64,000 bases of DNA from Bog-375 sp049587755. Its GTDB lineage: Bacteria; Acidobacteriota; Terriglobia; Bryobacterales; Bryobacteraceae. Below are positions 7,826 through 16,583 of this stretch, piece by piece. The notes below the pieces were generated by a model. It was not told the DNA's origin. It did no database searches and saw only the letters and a list, made by a program, of their open reading frames with translations. A program made the position numbers and the translations under genes. Each line of letters starts with the position of its first letter. The first letter of the stretch is position 1. The stretch covers positions 1-64,000 of the forward strand of contig JBAVEN010000048.1 of the NCBI GenBank assembly GCA_049587755.1, given 5' to 3'.

Positions 7826-8971
7826 ATGAGACTTCTGAACGTGACGGCAGCCATGCTTCGATTGGCGGGATTTGGAGCGTTCGCGGCGGTCCTTTGCTGG
7901 CCGGCTCCGGCAGCGACCTTGTCTGGGGCCCTGGGCTCCGCAGATGCCGTTGTGCTGGGCAGTGTCGCGACACTCACGGACAACATTACGAGTGCCTCCT
8001 TCACAATCAACGTAGAAACCGTGCTTAAAGGCAGCGTCGGTTCGACGACGATTCAGGTTGCCCACCCGTGGCATTATCCGGGCGGCCTGGTTCTAGCGGG
8101 CCCAATCTCACCCTCAACCTTCGCCGTGTCCCTTCACGGCATCTGGTTTCTGAAACACACTACAACTTCGACGTGGGATCTGATACCGAGCAGCGGCATC
8201 GGCGGAGACGCGTCCTCGTTATTCTGGCCGACGCCGGCCGCGCTTCCGGCGGCATACGCGCCAGCCCCTGGCGCATCCCTGCTGGACACGCTGATGCTAC
8301 AGGCCGCAGCCGGCCTCGAAGCGGTGGGAGTCATGCCTCAAGATCTCCGGGGCATTATCGAAACATACCCACCGGTTCCGCCCAGTCCGGCCGTTCAGGC
8401 CATCCTGGCGCGTTGGGTGACCCTGCCCACGCCCGGCTTTCGCGAGGTGGGCGTGGCGTGCATGCTGGACACCGGTGCGCCGGGCGCCGTGGCTCAACTT
8501 GTGCAACTCGGGCCGTCAATCGGTGAGCCCTGGGCGAGCACGATCACTACCGCGCTGGAACAATCCTATCGCGATAGCACGCCGAGTTCCGTAACCCAGC
8601 TCGCCCAATACGCGAGCGCCGGAACCACCACCGCCGCGATGCGCAAGGCCGCCATCCGGGCGCTGGCCGCGATTCACACCAAGGAGGCCTTGCCGTTTCT
8701 CGCGACCCTGCTCAACAGCTCCGATCCGTTCGAACAAGGGCAAGGCGTATATGGCCTGGGAGCCTTCGCCAACGGCTGCACGCCCCAGACGCCGGGGAAC
8801 GTTGTATCGATGGCCTATCTCAGCCTGAAGAATCCTAGCAAGTTCAAAACCACCGACACCATTGCCAACTTCGCCCTCGGCGGAAATCCCGCAGCGGGTG
8901 ATCCGGTGCTGGCTCAGCGGCTTACTTTCTGGCAGAACTGGTGGGCGGTGAACGGGCCATCCACCCAGTAG
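7826..8971 (+). CDS. Secreted protein of unknown function with HEAT-like C-terminal repeats
   Basis: A 381-residue product. The start at 7826 is chosen because GGGAGG lies 5 bases upstream and a hydrophobic export signal follows (LAGFGAFAAVLCWPAPAA); the longer frame from 7574 runs into the preceding gene. Residues 35-130 look like a beta-rich domain (VVLGSVATL, NVETVLKGSVGSTTIQV). Residues of about 185-345 contain helical repeat-like segments (AAMRKAAIRALAAIHTKEAL, PFLATLLNSSDPFEQGQG) resembling HEAT repeats. No catalytic motif was seen. It follows the 6829 gene by 19 bases and is likely co-expressed with it; the pair may form an exported complex, which is inference. Confidence 0.72.
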   Translation: MRLLNVTAAMLRLAGFGAFAAVLCWPAPAATLSGALGSADAVVLGSVATLTDNITSASFTINVETVLKGSVGSTTIQVAHPWHYPGGLVLAGPISPSTFAVSLHGIWFLKHTTTSTWDLIPSSGIGGDASSLFWPTPAALPAAYAPAPGASLLDTLMLQAAAGLEAVGVMPQDLRGIIETYPPVPPSPAVQAILARWVTLPTPGFREVGVACMLDTGAPGAVAQLVQLGPSIGEPWASTITTALEQSYRDSTPSSVTQLAQYASAGTTTAAMRKAAIRALAAIHTKEALPFLATLLNSSDPFEQGQGVYGLGAFANGCTPQTPGNVVSMAYLSLKNPSKFKTTDTIANFALGGNPAAGDPVLAQRLTFWQNWWAVNGPSTQ

Positions 8972-9004
8972 CGCGACAAGAAAGCCGTGATGACTCTCGG
9001 CACA

Positions 9005-9022
9005 GCAGCCTCGACAGGCTGC
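9005..9022. terminator. Perfect hairpin between convergent genes
   Basis: GCAGCCT pairs with AGGCTGC over a 4-base loop. It lies between the convergent ends of the 7826 gene and the pseudouridine synthase. There is no T-tract on either side, so if it is a terminator it is of the hairpin-only kind. Confidence 0.4.
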
Positions 9023-9029
9023 GCCACGG

Positions 9030-9956
9030 CTACGAGTGCGGCGCGTTTTTGCATGCCGCCATCCACTCTTCCAATTCCCACCGCAGCGGGGAAACCACTG
9101 TGACCGCCTCTCCATCCGCAGGTCTGAAGAAACGGATGCGGTGCGCATGAAGGAAATAGCGGCCTAACGGCGCGCGGCCTGGCACCACCGCCGGTGCGCC
9201 GTAGAGCGTATCGCCGGCGACGGGATGGCCGATGCTGGCCAGGTGTACGCGGATCTGGTGCGTGCGGCCGGTGCCGATTTTCACTTCGAGAAACGTGAAG
9301 CCGGGCAGGCGCGCCATGACGCGGTATTCGGTGTGCGCCGTGCGTCCCTCGCGAAGGCGCGCCGTCATGCGGGTGCGGTGAACGGGATCGCGCGCAATCG
9401 GCTTATCGATGACGCCGCTTTCCCGTTTCACCGCGCCATGCACCAGCGCCAGGTAGACCTTCTCTACGCGGCGGCTGGAAAACTGGGCAGCGAGCTTGCG
9501 GTGCGCGGCATCGTTCTTGGCCACCAGGATCACGCCGCTGGTGTAGCGGTCGAGACGGTGCACGATGCCCGGGCGCATCTCGCCGCCCACCGCGGAAAGC
9601 GCGCCGAAGCGGTGCAGCAGCGCGTTCACCAGCGTCCCGGAGTGAACGCCGGCGCCGGCGTGGACCACCATTCCGGCGGGCTTATCGACGGCCACCACGT
9701 CGGCATCTTCGTAGAGAATGCTGAGCGGGATTTCCTCGGGCTCGGCGCGCAGCGGCGGCGGCTCGGCTGGTTCCACCTGGATAGCTTCGCCACCGCGAAC
9801 CGTGTAGGAAGCGCGCACCGCTGCGCCGTTCACCAGCACGCGGCCATCGTGGATCCACTGCTGAATGCGGGCGCGGCTGTATTGCGGCAGGCGTTCATGC
9901 AGGGCCTGGTCGAGGCGCCTGCCAGCCTCGGTGCGATCGGCGGTGAAGTCCGCCAT
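9030..9956 (-). CDS. RluA/RluD-family pseudouridine synthase
   Basis: A 308-residue enzyme that converts uridine to pseudouridine in RNA, most likely 23S rRNA. Residues 1-62 form an S4 RNA-binding domain (ARIQQWIHDGRVLVNG). The catalytic domain follows, with VDKPAGMVVHAG near residue 90 and the active-site aspartate in HRLDRYTSG (Asp136), then the GRTHQIRVHLASIGHPVAGD block. Size and S4 domain fit RluD (target helix 69), but RluA-family specificity cannot be settled from sequence, so no symbol is given. It is transcribed away from the repeat at 9974-10037. Confidence 0.92.
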   Translation of the reverse strand: MADFTADRTEAGRRLDQALHERLPQYSRARIQQWIHDGRVLVNGAAVRASYTVRGGEAIQVEPAEPPPLRAEPEEIPLSILYEDADVVAVDKPAGMVVHAGAGVHSGTLVNALLHRFGALSAVGGEMRPGIVHRLDRYTSGVILVAKNDAAHRKLAAQFSSRRVEKVYLALVHGAVKRESGVIDKPIARDPVHRTRMTARLREGRTAHTEYRVMARLPGFTFLEVKIGTGRTHQIRVHLASIGHPVAGDTLYGAPAVVPGRAPLGRYFLHAHRIRFFRPADGEAVTVVSPLRWELEEWMAACKNAPHS

Positions 9957-9973
9957 AGGGCCTCAGTACGCAA

Positions 9974-10037
9974 CAACCGCTCCCTGATGTTCGCGGCTCC
10001 GATAGCATTCAGAGCCGCGACCGTGAGGGAGCGGTTG
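9974..10037. repeat. Palindromic repeat, family A, copy 1
   Basis: Two inverted 26-base arms (9974-9999 and 10012-10037) match at 23 of 26 positions around a 12-base loop. The core CCGCTCCCT and TCGCGGCTC recurs at 20594-20619 and 21541-21605. It lies between the pseudouridine synthase start and the end of the zinc-ribbon gene. Confidence 0.85.
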
Positions 10038-10078
10038 CCGGCGATTGGGTTGGTCGTTTTCCGCCAGGCGTTAGTCTC

Positions 10079-10456
10079 CTAGATGGAATTGTTTCCCACC
10101 ACTGCCTCGTGTTCAGGCGGCGGCTCGGAGGGCTGCCCCGCCAGCGGCCGGCGATCGTAAAACTGCAACCGGCAGAACCTGCAATGATACAGGTTCCCAT
10201 GGACCAATCGTTCAAGCAGGTTCCACAAGCCGCCCTGCATGCGGTCTACCACGTCCGGCTCGCCGAGGCGCGTCACCCGAAAAGTCGCGCACTGCGGGCA
10301 GCGCGCGTGCGGCCCCAGGTGAAGCCGGAACGGCCGCGGCAGATGCTGCTCGCGCTCGCACACGGCGCATTGAAAGATCGCCAGATAGGCAAAGTGCTCC
10401 AGGAACGTTCGGTGCACCCGCCGCACCTTGCCCCCGCAGTATAGGCACTTTCGCAT
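10079..10456 (-). CDS. Small zinc-ribbon-like protein with four CxxC motifs
   Basis: No named family is recognised. The 125-residue product has CxxC pairs at residues 4/7, 30/33, 53/56 and 92/95, enough ligands for two zinc sites, spaced like two rubredoxin-type ribbons. It has no signal peptide or membrane segment. The start is placed at the methionine directly before the first CxxC (MRKCLYCGG); an upstream ATG at 10513 would add 19 residues without evident conservation, and neither has a strong ribosome-binding site. It is transcribed divergently from uvrA, 95 bases away, so the two could share a control region. A nucleic-acid-binding role is possible but is inference. Confidence 0.7.
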   Translation of the reverse strand: MRKCLYCGGKVRRVHRTFLEHFAYLAIFQCAVCEREQHLPRPFRLHLGPHARCPQCATFRVTRLGEPDVVDRMQGGLWNLLERLVHGNLYHCRFCRLQFYDRRPLAGQPSEPPPEHEAVVGNNSI

Positions 10457-10551
10457 GCCGCTTCGCCAACTATGTTGTAGCTCAATTTGCGGAACCGGCA
10501 CAACTGGGGTCACAATAAGAAGTTCGCCCTTTCCACCTGAAGCAAGTCCTT

Positions 10552-13314
10552 ATGCTCGATAGAATCACGGTGCATGGTGCGCGGCAGCACAATCTGAAGA
10601 ACATCGACGTTGAAATTCCGCGCAATGCGCTGACGGTGATTACCGGCCTGAGCGGTTCGGGGAAGTCGTCGCTGGCTTTCGACACCATCTATGCCGAGGG
10701 CCAGCGCCGCTACGTGGAGACGCTCTCCACCTACGCCCGCCAGTTTCTCGACCAGATGGAGCGGCCCGACGTGGATTCGGTGGACGGCCTCAGCCCGGCA
10801 ATCTCCATCGAGCAGAAGACCACCAGCCGCAGCCCGCGCTCCACGGTGGGCACCATCACCGAAATCTACGATTATCTGCGGCTGCTCTACTCCTCGATCG
10901 GTGTGCCGCACTGCCCGATTTGCGGCAACGAGATTTCGCGCCAGACCACCGAGCAGATTCTCCAGCACGTGCTGGCGCTGAAGCCGGAAGACCGCATCAT
11001 GGTGATGGCGCCGGTGGTCCGCGGCCGGAAGGGCGAATACAAGAAGGACCTGGAGAAGCTGGCGCGGCAAGGGTTCGTGAGGGCGCGGGTGGACGGCGTG
11101 TTGCGCTCGCTCGACGATGAGATCCGGCTCGATAAGCGGCGCAATCATACCATCGAAGTGGTGGTGGACCGGCTGCTGGTCAAGCGAGGAATCGAGAAGC
11201 GCCTGGAAGCCGCCATCGAGATTGCCACCAAGCTGGCCGATGGGCTGGTGCTGGTGGCGGTGGTAAACGGCGAAGAGCGGCTCTACTCGCAGAAACTGGC
11301 CTGCACCGTCTGTGGCTCGAGCATTCCGCAACTGGAGCCGCGCTCGTTCTCCTTCAACAGCCCCTACGGCGCCTGCGAGGAGTGCCACGGGCTGGGCAGC
11401 CGGTGGACGTTCGATCCCGCCAAGGTGATCGCCGACGCTTCCAAGCCTCTCCTCAACGGCGGGCTTGGCCCAGGCGGCGCCTCCTGGACCATGCAGCAGG
11501 AGCTGGAGGCGCTGGCGCGGCGCGCCAAGATCGATTTGAAAACGCCGTTCGAGAGCCTGCTCAAACAGTCGCGCGCGATTTTACTGGGCGGCACCGGCGG
11601 AATGCCGGGGATCCTGGGAATTCTGCAGCAGGCTTACGACAATTCGGCGGAAGGCTACCGCGAATGGCTGACGGAATACATGTCACCCGTGGAATGCGCG
11701 GCGTGCGGCGGCAAGCGGCTGCGGCCGGCCAGCCTGGCCGTGCAAGTCAAGAATTTCTCGATTGCGGAATTCACCGCGCTGCCGGTGGCGCGCGCTCTGG
11801 TGACGGTGCGGAACTGGGAATTCGGCGAGCGCGAGATGCAAATTGCCGGCCGTGTGCTGGATGAAATCCGCCGCCGGCTGGAGTTTCTCTCTGCGGTGGG
11901 ACTGGACTATCTCAGCCTGGAGCGATCCGCGGCTACCCTTGCCGGCGGCGAAGCGCAGCGCATTCGCCTGGCAACCCAGATCGGCTCCAAACTGCGCGGC
12001 GTGCTCTACGTGCTGGACGAGCCTTCCATCGGGCTGCACCCGCGCGACAACGGCCGACTGCTGGAGACCCTGGCGCATCTGCGCGACATGGGTAACACCG
12101 TGCTGGTGGTGGAGCACGACGCCGAAACCATTCAGCGCGCCGATTATGTGATCGATCTCGGTCCCGGCGCCGGCCGCCTGGGTGGGCTCCTGGTAGCGGC
12201 GGGCGATCCGGCGGCCATCGCGCGCAATCCGCAATCGCTCACCGGCCAGTACCTTTCGGGCGCGCTCGAAATCCCCATGCCGCAAGTGCGGCGCGTCCCC
12301 GGAGAGAGCCAGTTGCTCATTCGCGGCGCCCGCCAGCACAATTTGAAGAACATCGATGTCTCCATCCCGCTCGGTGTGCTGACCGTGGTCACAGGAGTTT
12401 CCGGCAGCGGCAAGTCGACGCTCGTCAACGAGATCCTCTATCGCTCGCTGGCGCGCGAGATCTACGGCTCGCGCGAGGAGCCGGGCGAGCACGACGCAAT
12501 CGAAGGCATAGGCCTGCTGGACAAAGTGATCCGCATCGATCAGGCGCCGATCGGCCGCACACCGCGCTCCAATCCCGCAACCTATACGGGACTGTTCACG
12601 CCTATACGCGATCTCTACGCCATGCTGCCGGAATCGCGGGAACGCGGTTACAAACCCGGCCGCTTCAGCTTCAACGTCAAGGGCGGGCGCTGTGAAGCCT
12701 GCCAGGGCGACGGCCTGAAGCGCATCGAAATGAATTTCCTGCCCGACGTGTATGTCACCTGCGACGTCTGCCGCGGCCGCCGCTACAACCGCGAAACCTT
12801 GCAGGTGAAGTTCAAGGGCTACTCGATTGCCGACCTGCTGGACTCGACCGTCGAGGACGCCCTGCCGCTGATGGAGAACCTGCCGCAGATTCGCGCCAAG
12901 CTCGAAACCCTGCACGATGTGGGGCTGGGCTACGTGCACCTCGGCCAGTCTTCCACCACCCTTTCCGGCGGCGAAGCGCAGCGCATCAAGCTGGCCAAGG
13001 AACTGAGCAAGCGGCAAACCGGCCGCACCTTCTATCTGCTCGACGAGCCCACCACCGGGCTGCATTTCGACGACGTGCGAAAGCTGCTTGACGTGCTCCA
13101 GCGGTTGGTCGGACTGGGCAACACGGTGGTGGTGATCGAGCATAACCTGGACGTGATCAAAACCGCCGACTGGATCATCGACCTGGGCCCGGATGGCGGC
13201 GAATACGGAGGCCGCGTGGTGGCCTGCGGCACGCCCGAGCAGGTGGCGCGCTCGAAGAAAAGCTACACCGCGGAGGCGTTGCGGAAGGTGCTGGGCAAGG
13301 GGAGGGCGGCATGA
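10552..13314 (+). CDS. uvrA: Excinuclease ABC subunit A
   Basis: A 920-residue UvrA, the damage-recognition ATPase of nucleotide excision repair. The N-terminal half has Walker A GLSGSGKSS near residue 32, the UvrB-binding and insertion regions, and a zinc module with CTVCGSS and CEECHGLG. The C-terminal half has GVSGSGKST, the second zinc module CEACQGDG with CDVCRGRRY, the signature TLSGGEAQRIKLA and the Walker B LLDEPTTGLH. The first ABC signature reads TLAGGEAQRIRLA, with alanine in place of the usual serine. The stop overlaps the next start (ATGA), making uvrA the first gene of a packed run ending near 16566. No LexA box was recognised upstream. Confidence 0.97.
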   Translation: MLDRITVHGARQHNLKNIDVEIPRNALTVITGLSGSGKSSLAFDTIYAEGQRRYVETLSTYARQFLDQMERPDVDSVDGLSPAISIEQKTTSRSPRSTVGTITEIYDYLRLLYSSIGVPHCPICGNEISRQTTEQILQHVLALKPEDRIMVMAPVVRGRKGEYKKDLEKLARQGFVRARVDGVLRSLDDEIRLDKRRNHTIEVVVDRLLVKRGIEKRLEAAIEIATKLADGLVLVAVVNGEERLYSQKLACTVCGSSIPQLEPRSFSFNSPYGACEECHGLGSRWTFDPAKVIADASKPLLNGGLGPGGASWTMQQELEALARRAKIDLKTPFESLLKQSRAILLGGTGGMPGILGILQQAYDNSAEGYREWLTEYMSPVECAACGGKRLRPASLAVQVKNFSIAEFTALPVARALVTVRNWEFGEREMQIAGRVLDEIRRRLEFLSAVGLDYLSLERSAATLAGGEAQRIRLATQIGSKLRGVLYVLDEPSIGLHPRDNGRLLETLAHLRDMGNTVLVVEHDAETIQRADYVIDLGPGAGRLGGLLVAAGDPAAIARNPQSLTGQYLSGALEIPMPQVRRVPGESQLLIRGARQHNLKNIDVSIPLGVLTVVTGVSGSGKSTLVNEILYRSLAREIYGSREEPGEHDAIEGIGLLDKVIRIDQAPIGRTPRSNPATYTGLFTPIRDLYAMLPESRERGYKPGRFSFNVKGGRCEACQGDGLKRIEMNFLPDVYVTCDVCRGRRYNRETLQVKFKGYSIADLLDSTVEDALPLMENLPQIRAKLETLHDVGLGYVHLGQSSTTLSGGEAQRIKLAKELSKRQTGRTFYLLDEPTTGLHFDDVRKLLDVLQRLVGLGNTVVVIEHNLDVIKTADWIIDLGPDGGEYGGRVVACGTPEQVARSKKSYTAEALRKVLGKGRAA

Positions 13315-14270
13315 GCCGGTACTCGAAACAGCCGCTCGATTTCGCCGGGCTGCACACTGTCGGGCTGCGCGAGCGCGGCGGCAAAGTGACAATCGCGGAT
13401 TTTGCCTCGCCTTACCGAAAGGGTTCCGGCATGGGCGCTTGGCTCGATTCGCTGCCGCGCATCCTGGCCGGCGCGGACTTGCGCAAAGTGGCGGATGCCG
13501 TCTTCGCCGCGCGCGCCCGCAAGCGCGCCATCATCTGGGGTCTGGGCGGCCACGTGATCAAATGCGGCCTGGCGCCGGTGCTGATCGACCTGATGCGTCG
13601 CGGCTACGCCACCGCGTTCGCGTTGAATGGCGCCGCGGCCATTCACGATTTCGAAATCGCGCTGGCCGGGCATACCAGCGAGGACGTGGAGGCGGCGCTG
13701 CCCGATGGCCGCTTCGGCTCGGCGGAAGAAACCGGCCGCGAAATGAATGGCGCGATTTCCGAAGGCGCGCGCGATGGGCTGGGAATCGGCGAAGCGCTGG
13801 GCCGGCGCCTGGAAGCCGCCGCCGCACCGGCCTGCGCGCCGTTCAGCCTGCTGCTCGCGGCTTACCGCGCCGCGATTCCCGTCACCGTGCACGTGGCGAT
13901 TGGAACTGACACCCCGCACACCCATCCGGCCGCCAATGGAGCGGCCATCGGCGCCGGCTCGCTCCGCGATTTTCGCCTGCTGTGTTCTTATGTCGCGGAC
14001 CTCGGCGATGGCGGCGTCTATCTCAACCTGGGATCGGCCGTGGTGCTGCCCGAGGTTTTCCTGAAGGCCGTTGCCGCGGTGCGCAACCTGGGCCACCCGT
14101 TGAGCGGATCCACTACCGCCAATTTCGATTTTCTGCAACATTACCGGCCGCGGATGAATGTCGTGGAACGGCCCCACGCCGGCTCCGGGGGCGCCGGCTA
14201 CGCGCTCACAGGCCATCACGAGCTGATGATTCCGCTGCTGGCCGCGGCGCTGATCGAGAAGGACTCATGA
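13311..14270 (+). CDS. Conserved protein, possibly deoxyhypusine synthase-like Rossmann fold
   Basis: A 319-residue protein without a firm family assignment. Features seen: IIWGLGGHVIKCGLAPVL near residue 68, ALNGAAAIHDFEIAL near 104, a glycine-rich VHVAIGTDTPHTHPAANG near 195, YLNLGSAVVLPEVFLKA near 235 and SGSTTANFDFLQHY near 265. The alternation of strand, glycine turn and helix, with NGAAAIHDFE where deoxyhypusine synthases have a comparable loop, suggests an NAD-binding fold of that superfamily; this is tentative. No signal peptide is present. It overlaps uvrA upstream and the CPBP protease gene downstream by ATGA, so all three are translationally coupled, which need not mean a shared function. 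Confidence 0.6.
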   Translation: MSRYSKQPLDFAGLHTVGLRERGGKVTIADFASPYRKGSGMGAWLDSLPRILAGADLRKVADAVFAARARKRAIIWGLGGHVIKCGLAPVLIDLMRRGYATAFALNGAAAIHDFEIALAGHTSEDVEAALPDGRFGSAEETGREMNGAISEGARDGLGIGEALGRRLEAAAAPACAPFSLLLAAYRAAIPVTVHVAIGTDTPHTHPAANGAAIGAGSLRDFRLLCSYVADLGDGGVYLNLGSAVVLPEVFLKAVAAVRNLGHPLSGSTTANFDFLQHYRPRMNVVERPHAGSGGAGYALTGHHELMIPLLAAALIEKDS

Positions 14271-15037
14271 TGCCGGAAGAGCCTGCCGTGAATCTCGCGC
14301 CAGCCTCCGGCCCGCCGGAACCGCCTCCCGCGCCGCCGCCCGAGCGCGATCCGTTCTGGGGTTACAGTGACCTGCTCTGGTTCGCCGGCATGGCGATTGC
14401 CAGCATGCTGGCAGGCTGGGCCGCCGGTGGGCTCGCGCTGGCATTGTTCAAATTGAAGGTGGCGAGCCTTGCCACCGAGATGATCGTCTTGTACGCCGTC
14501 TTATTCGGCTCCCTGCATGTGATGTTTCGAGTGCGCTACGATCGCCCGTTCTGGCGTTCTCTGGGATGGAAGCCGATCCGCCTGCCGGTGATGATGGTGA
14601 TGCTGTCCGGCATGGTCACCGCTGTTTTGGTGGCGGTCGCCAGTACCCTGATCCGCACGCCAACCGGCGAAAACCCGATGACGCAACTGCTGGAAACACG
14701 CGCCGATGTGCTGGTGATGGGCACCCTCGGCATCACCCTGGCGCCGGTCTGCGAGGAATTGGCCTTTCGCGGATTCCTGCAACCGCTGCTGGTGCGCAGC
14801 CTGGGCGCGGTGCCCGGCATTGCGCTCGCGGCTGCGGCGTTCGGGCTGCTCCATTTTCAGGAGTACGGCAACTCGTGGCGTCATGCCCTCATCATCGCGC
14901 TGGCCGGCGCGGCCTTCGGATGCATGCGCCATGCCACCGGTTCCACCAAAGCCGCTGCCATCATGCACGCGGCGTACAATTTGCTCTTCTTCATCGCGCT
15001 CATGACGGAAAAAAGGATCCTGCCCCAAATATGGTAG
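14267..15037 (+). CDS. CPBP-family intramembrane metalloprotease
   Basis: A 256-residue integral membrane protein of the CPBP/Abi (Rce1-like) family. A proline-rich cytosolic N-terminus (about 28 residues) precedes six or more membrane helices. All three family motifs are present: Glu163-Glu164 in CEELAFRG, His196 in FGLLHF, and His234 with Asn238 in HAAYN, so it should be catalytically competent. The start ATG overlaps the previous stop; a second ATG follows directly (14270) and either may be used. The end overlaps the mtnA start by 7 bases. Its substrate is unknown; relatives process CAAX-like proteins, bacteriocins or signalling factors. Confidence 0.9.
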   Translation: MMPEEPAVNLAPASGPPEPPPAPPPERDPFWGYSDLLWFAGMAIASMLAGWAAGGLALALFKLKVASLATEMIVLYAVLFGSLHVMFRVRYDRPFWRSLGWKPIRLPVMMVMLSGMVTAVLVAVASTLIRTPTGENPMTQLLETRADVLVMGTLGITLAPVCEELAFRGFLQPLLVRSLGAVPGIALAAAAFGLLHFQEYGNSWRHALIIALAGAAFGCMRHATGSTKAAAIMHAAYNLLFFIALMTEKRILPQIW

Positions 15038-16056
15038 AAACGATCCAGTGGATCGATGGCGCGGTGGTGATGATCGACCAGACCCGCCTGCCGCTTGAAG
15101 AGAAGTACGTCACTTGCCGCAGCTACCGGGAAGTGGCCGCTGCCATCCGCGAGATGACGATTCGCGGCGCGCCGGCCATTGGCGTTGCGGCGGCGATGGG
15201 CGTGGCGCTCGGCGTGCTGCATGCTTCCCAATCCGATCTCGACGCGCAAATGGAGGAAATCTGCGCCACGCTGGCGGCCACGCGTCCCACTGCGGTCAAC
15301 CTCTTTTGGGCCATCGGCCGCATGAAGCGGGTCTACGCGAGCGTGGCTGGCAAGCCGGTTGCGGAAATTCGCCGGCGCCTGCTGGAAGAGGCGTTGCTGG
15401 TGCGCGAGGAAGATATCGCCATCTGCCGCGCCATCGGGCGCAACGGTGCCGCGCTGGTGCCGGACCGGAAAACCGTGCTCACCCATTGCAACGCCGGCGC
15501 GCTCGCGACTGCGGGCTATGGCACCGCGCTGGGCGTGATTCGGGCCGCTGTGGAGGCCGGCAAGCAGATCGACGTCTTCGCCGATGAGACCCGTCCGTTC
15601 CTGCAGGGCGCGCGGCTCACGGTGTGGGAACTGCAACAGGACGCCATCCCCACTACGCTTATCACCGACAGCATGGCCGGGCACTTCCTGCAATCCGGCC
15701 GCATCGGCTGCGTGGTGGTTGGCGCGGACCGCATCGCCGCCAATGGAGACGTGGCCAACAAGGTGGGAACCTACCCGGTAGCAGTGCTGGCAAAGGAAAA
15801 CGGCGTGCCCTTCTTTGTCGCCGCGCCCATTTCGACGCTTGACCTCAGCCTCGCTTCGGGCGCCGCCATCCCTATCGAACAGCGCGCCGCGGAGGAAGTG
15901 ACGTGCGTTTTCGGCACCCGCATCGCTCCGGAAGGAACGCTGGTCGAGAACCCGGCATTCGACGTCACACCGGCGCGCTACGTCGCCGCCATCGTCACCG
16001 AAAAGGGCGTGGTCCGCCCCCCGTATGAAGAATCCCTCAAAAAACTGCTAAGTTGA
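15031..16056 (+). CDS. mtnA: S-methyl-5-thioribose-1-phosphate isomerase
   Basis: A 341-residue MtnA that isomerises methylthioribose-1-phosphate to methylthioribulose-1-phosphate in the methionine salvage pathway. RGAPAIGVAAAMG near residue 44 binds phosphate; the catalytic cysteine is Cys153 in THCNAGALATAG and the catalytic aspartate is Asp233 in VGADRIAANGDVANKVGTY. These residues separate MtnA from the related eIF2B subunits. The start lies inside the CPBP gene and is fixed by METIQWIDG-like conservation right after it (VETIQWIDGAVVMID). No other salvage genes (mtnK, mtnB, mtnD) are in the window. Confidence 0.95.
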   Translation: MVETIQWIDGAVVMIDQTRLPLEEKYVTCRSYREVAAAIREMTIRGAPAIGVAAAMGVALGVLHASQSDLDAQMEEICATLAATRPTAVNLFWAIGRMKRVYASVAGKPVAEIRRRLLEEALLVREEDIAICRAIGRNGAALVPDRKTVLTHCNAGALATAGYGTALGVIRAAVEAGKQIDVFADETRPFLQGARLTVWELQQDAIPTTLITDSMAGHFLQSGRIGCVVVGADRIAANGDVANKVGTYPVAVLAKENGVPFFVAAPISTLDLSLASGAAIPIEQRAAEEVTCVFGTRIAPEGTLVENPAFDVTPARYVAAIVTEKGVVRPPYEESLKKLLS

Positions 16057-16059
16057 AAA

Positions 16060-16566
16060 GTGAAAATGCGAACTATCCTGATTACTCTTCTTTGTTCCCT
16101 CGCGCTGGTGGCCGGCGAAGGCCCGCGGCGCGCTCCGGGGTTTGACCTTCCCGATCTCAAGGGACAGTTTCACGATCTGGCCGATTACCGCGGCAAGGTG
16201 CTCGTTCTGGAGTTCCTGAAGACCGATTGCCCGCACTGTGCCCCCTTTGCCGACGTTCTGGCCCAGGTGCAGCCACGGTACGGCGATAAAGTGGCCGTGC
16301 TGGCGGTGGCCAACATCAACACCGACTCGCCGCAAAACATCTATCAGTACATGACCGGCCACAAGCTGACTTACCCCGTGGCGCTCGATCAGGGGCAGAT
16401 GATGTATTCCTACTTACGCACGCCGCAAGGCGCCAACCTGCCCCACGTGTATGTCATCGACGCCAACGGCTACATCCACGTGGATTATGAATACAACGCC
16501 CTGACGCGCGATGTCTTCGAGGGCAAGGCCCTGTTTTCCGATATCGACCGTCTGCTGAAAAAATAG
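16060..16566 (+). CDS. TlpA/redoxin-type exported thioredoxin-like protein
   Basis: A 168-residue protein with an export signal (LITLLCSLALVAGEG) and a thioredoxin fold of the TlpA/AhpC-like redoxin type. The active site is CPHC (Cys57, Cys60) in LEFLKTDCPHCAPF, followed by the cis-proline region NLPHVYVID. It probably works in thiol-disulfide exchange or peroxide reduction outside the cytoplasm. The reading frame opens with GTG at 16060, 3 bases after mtnA; the ATG at 16066 is equally likely as the start. It is the last gene of the uvrA-to-mtnA run and converges on the next minus-strand gene. Confidence 0.85.
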   Translation: MKMRTILITLLCSLALVAGEGPRRAPGFDLPDLKGQFHDLADYRGKVLVLEFLKTDCPHCAPFADVLAQVQPRYGDKVAVLAVANINTDSPQNIYQYMTGHKLTYPVALDQGQMMYSYLRTPQGANLPHVYVIDANGYIHVDYEYNALTRDVFEGKALFSDIDRLLKK

Positions 16567-16583
16567 CGGCTCGCGGCACGCCC

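Noticed and set aside
10457..10551. LexA/SOS box before uvrA
   Set aside because: No GAAC-N4-GTTC or CTGT-N8-ACAG type site is visible in the divergent region.
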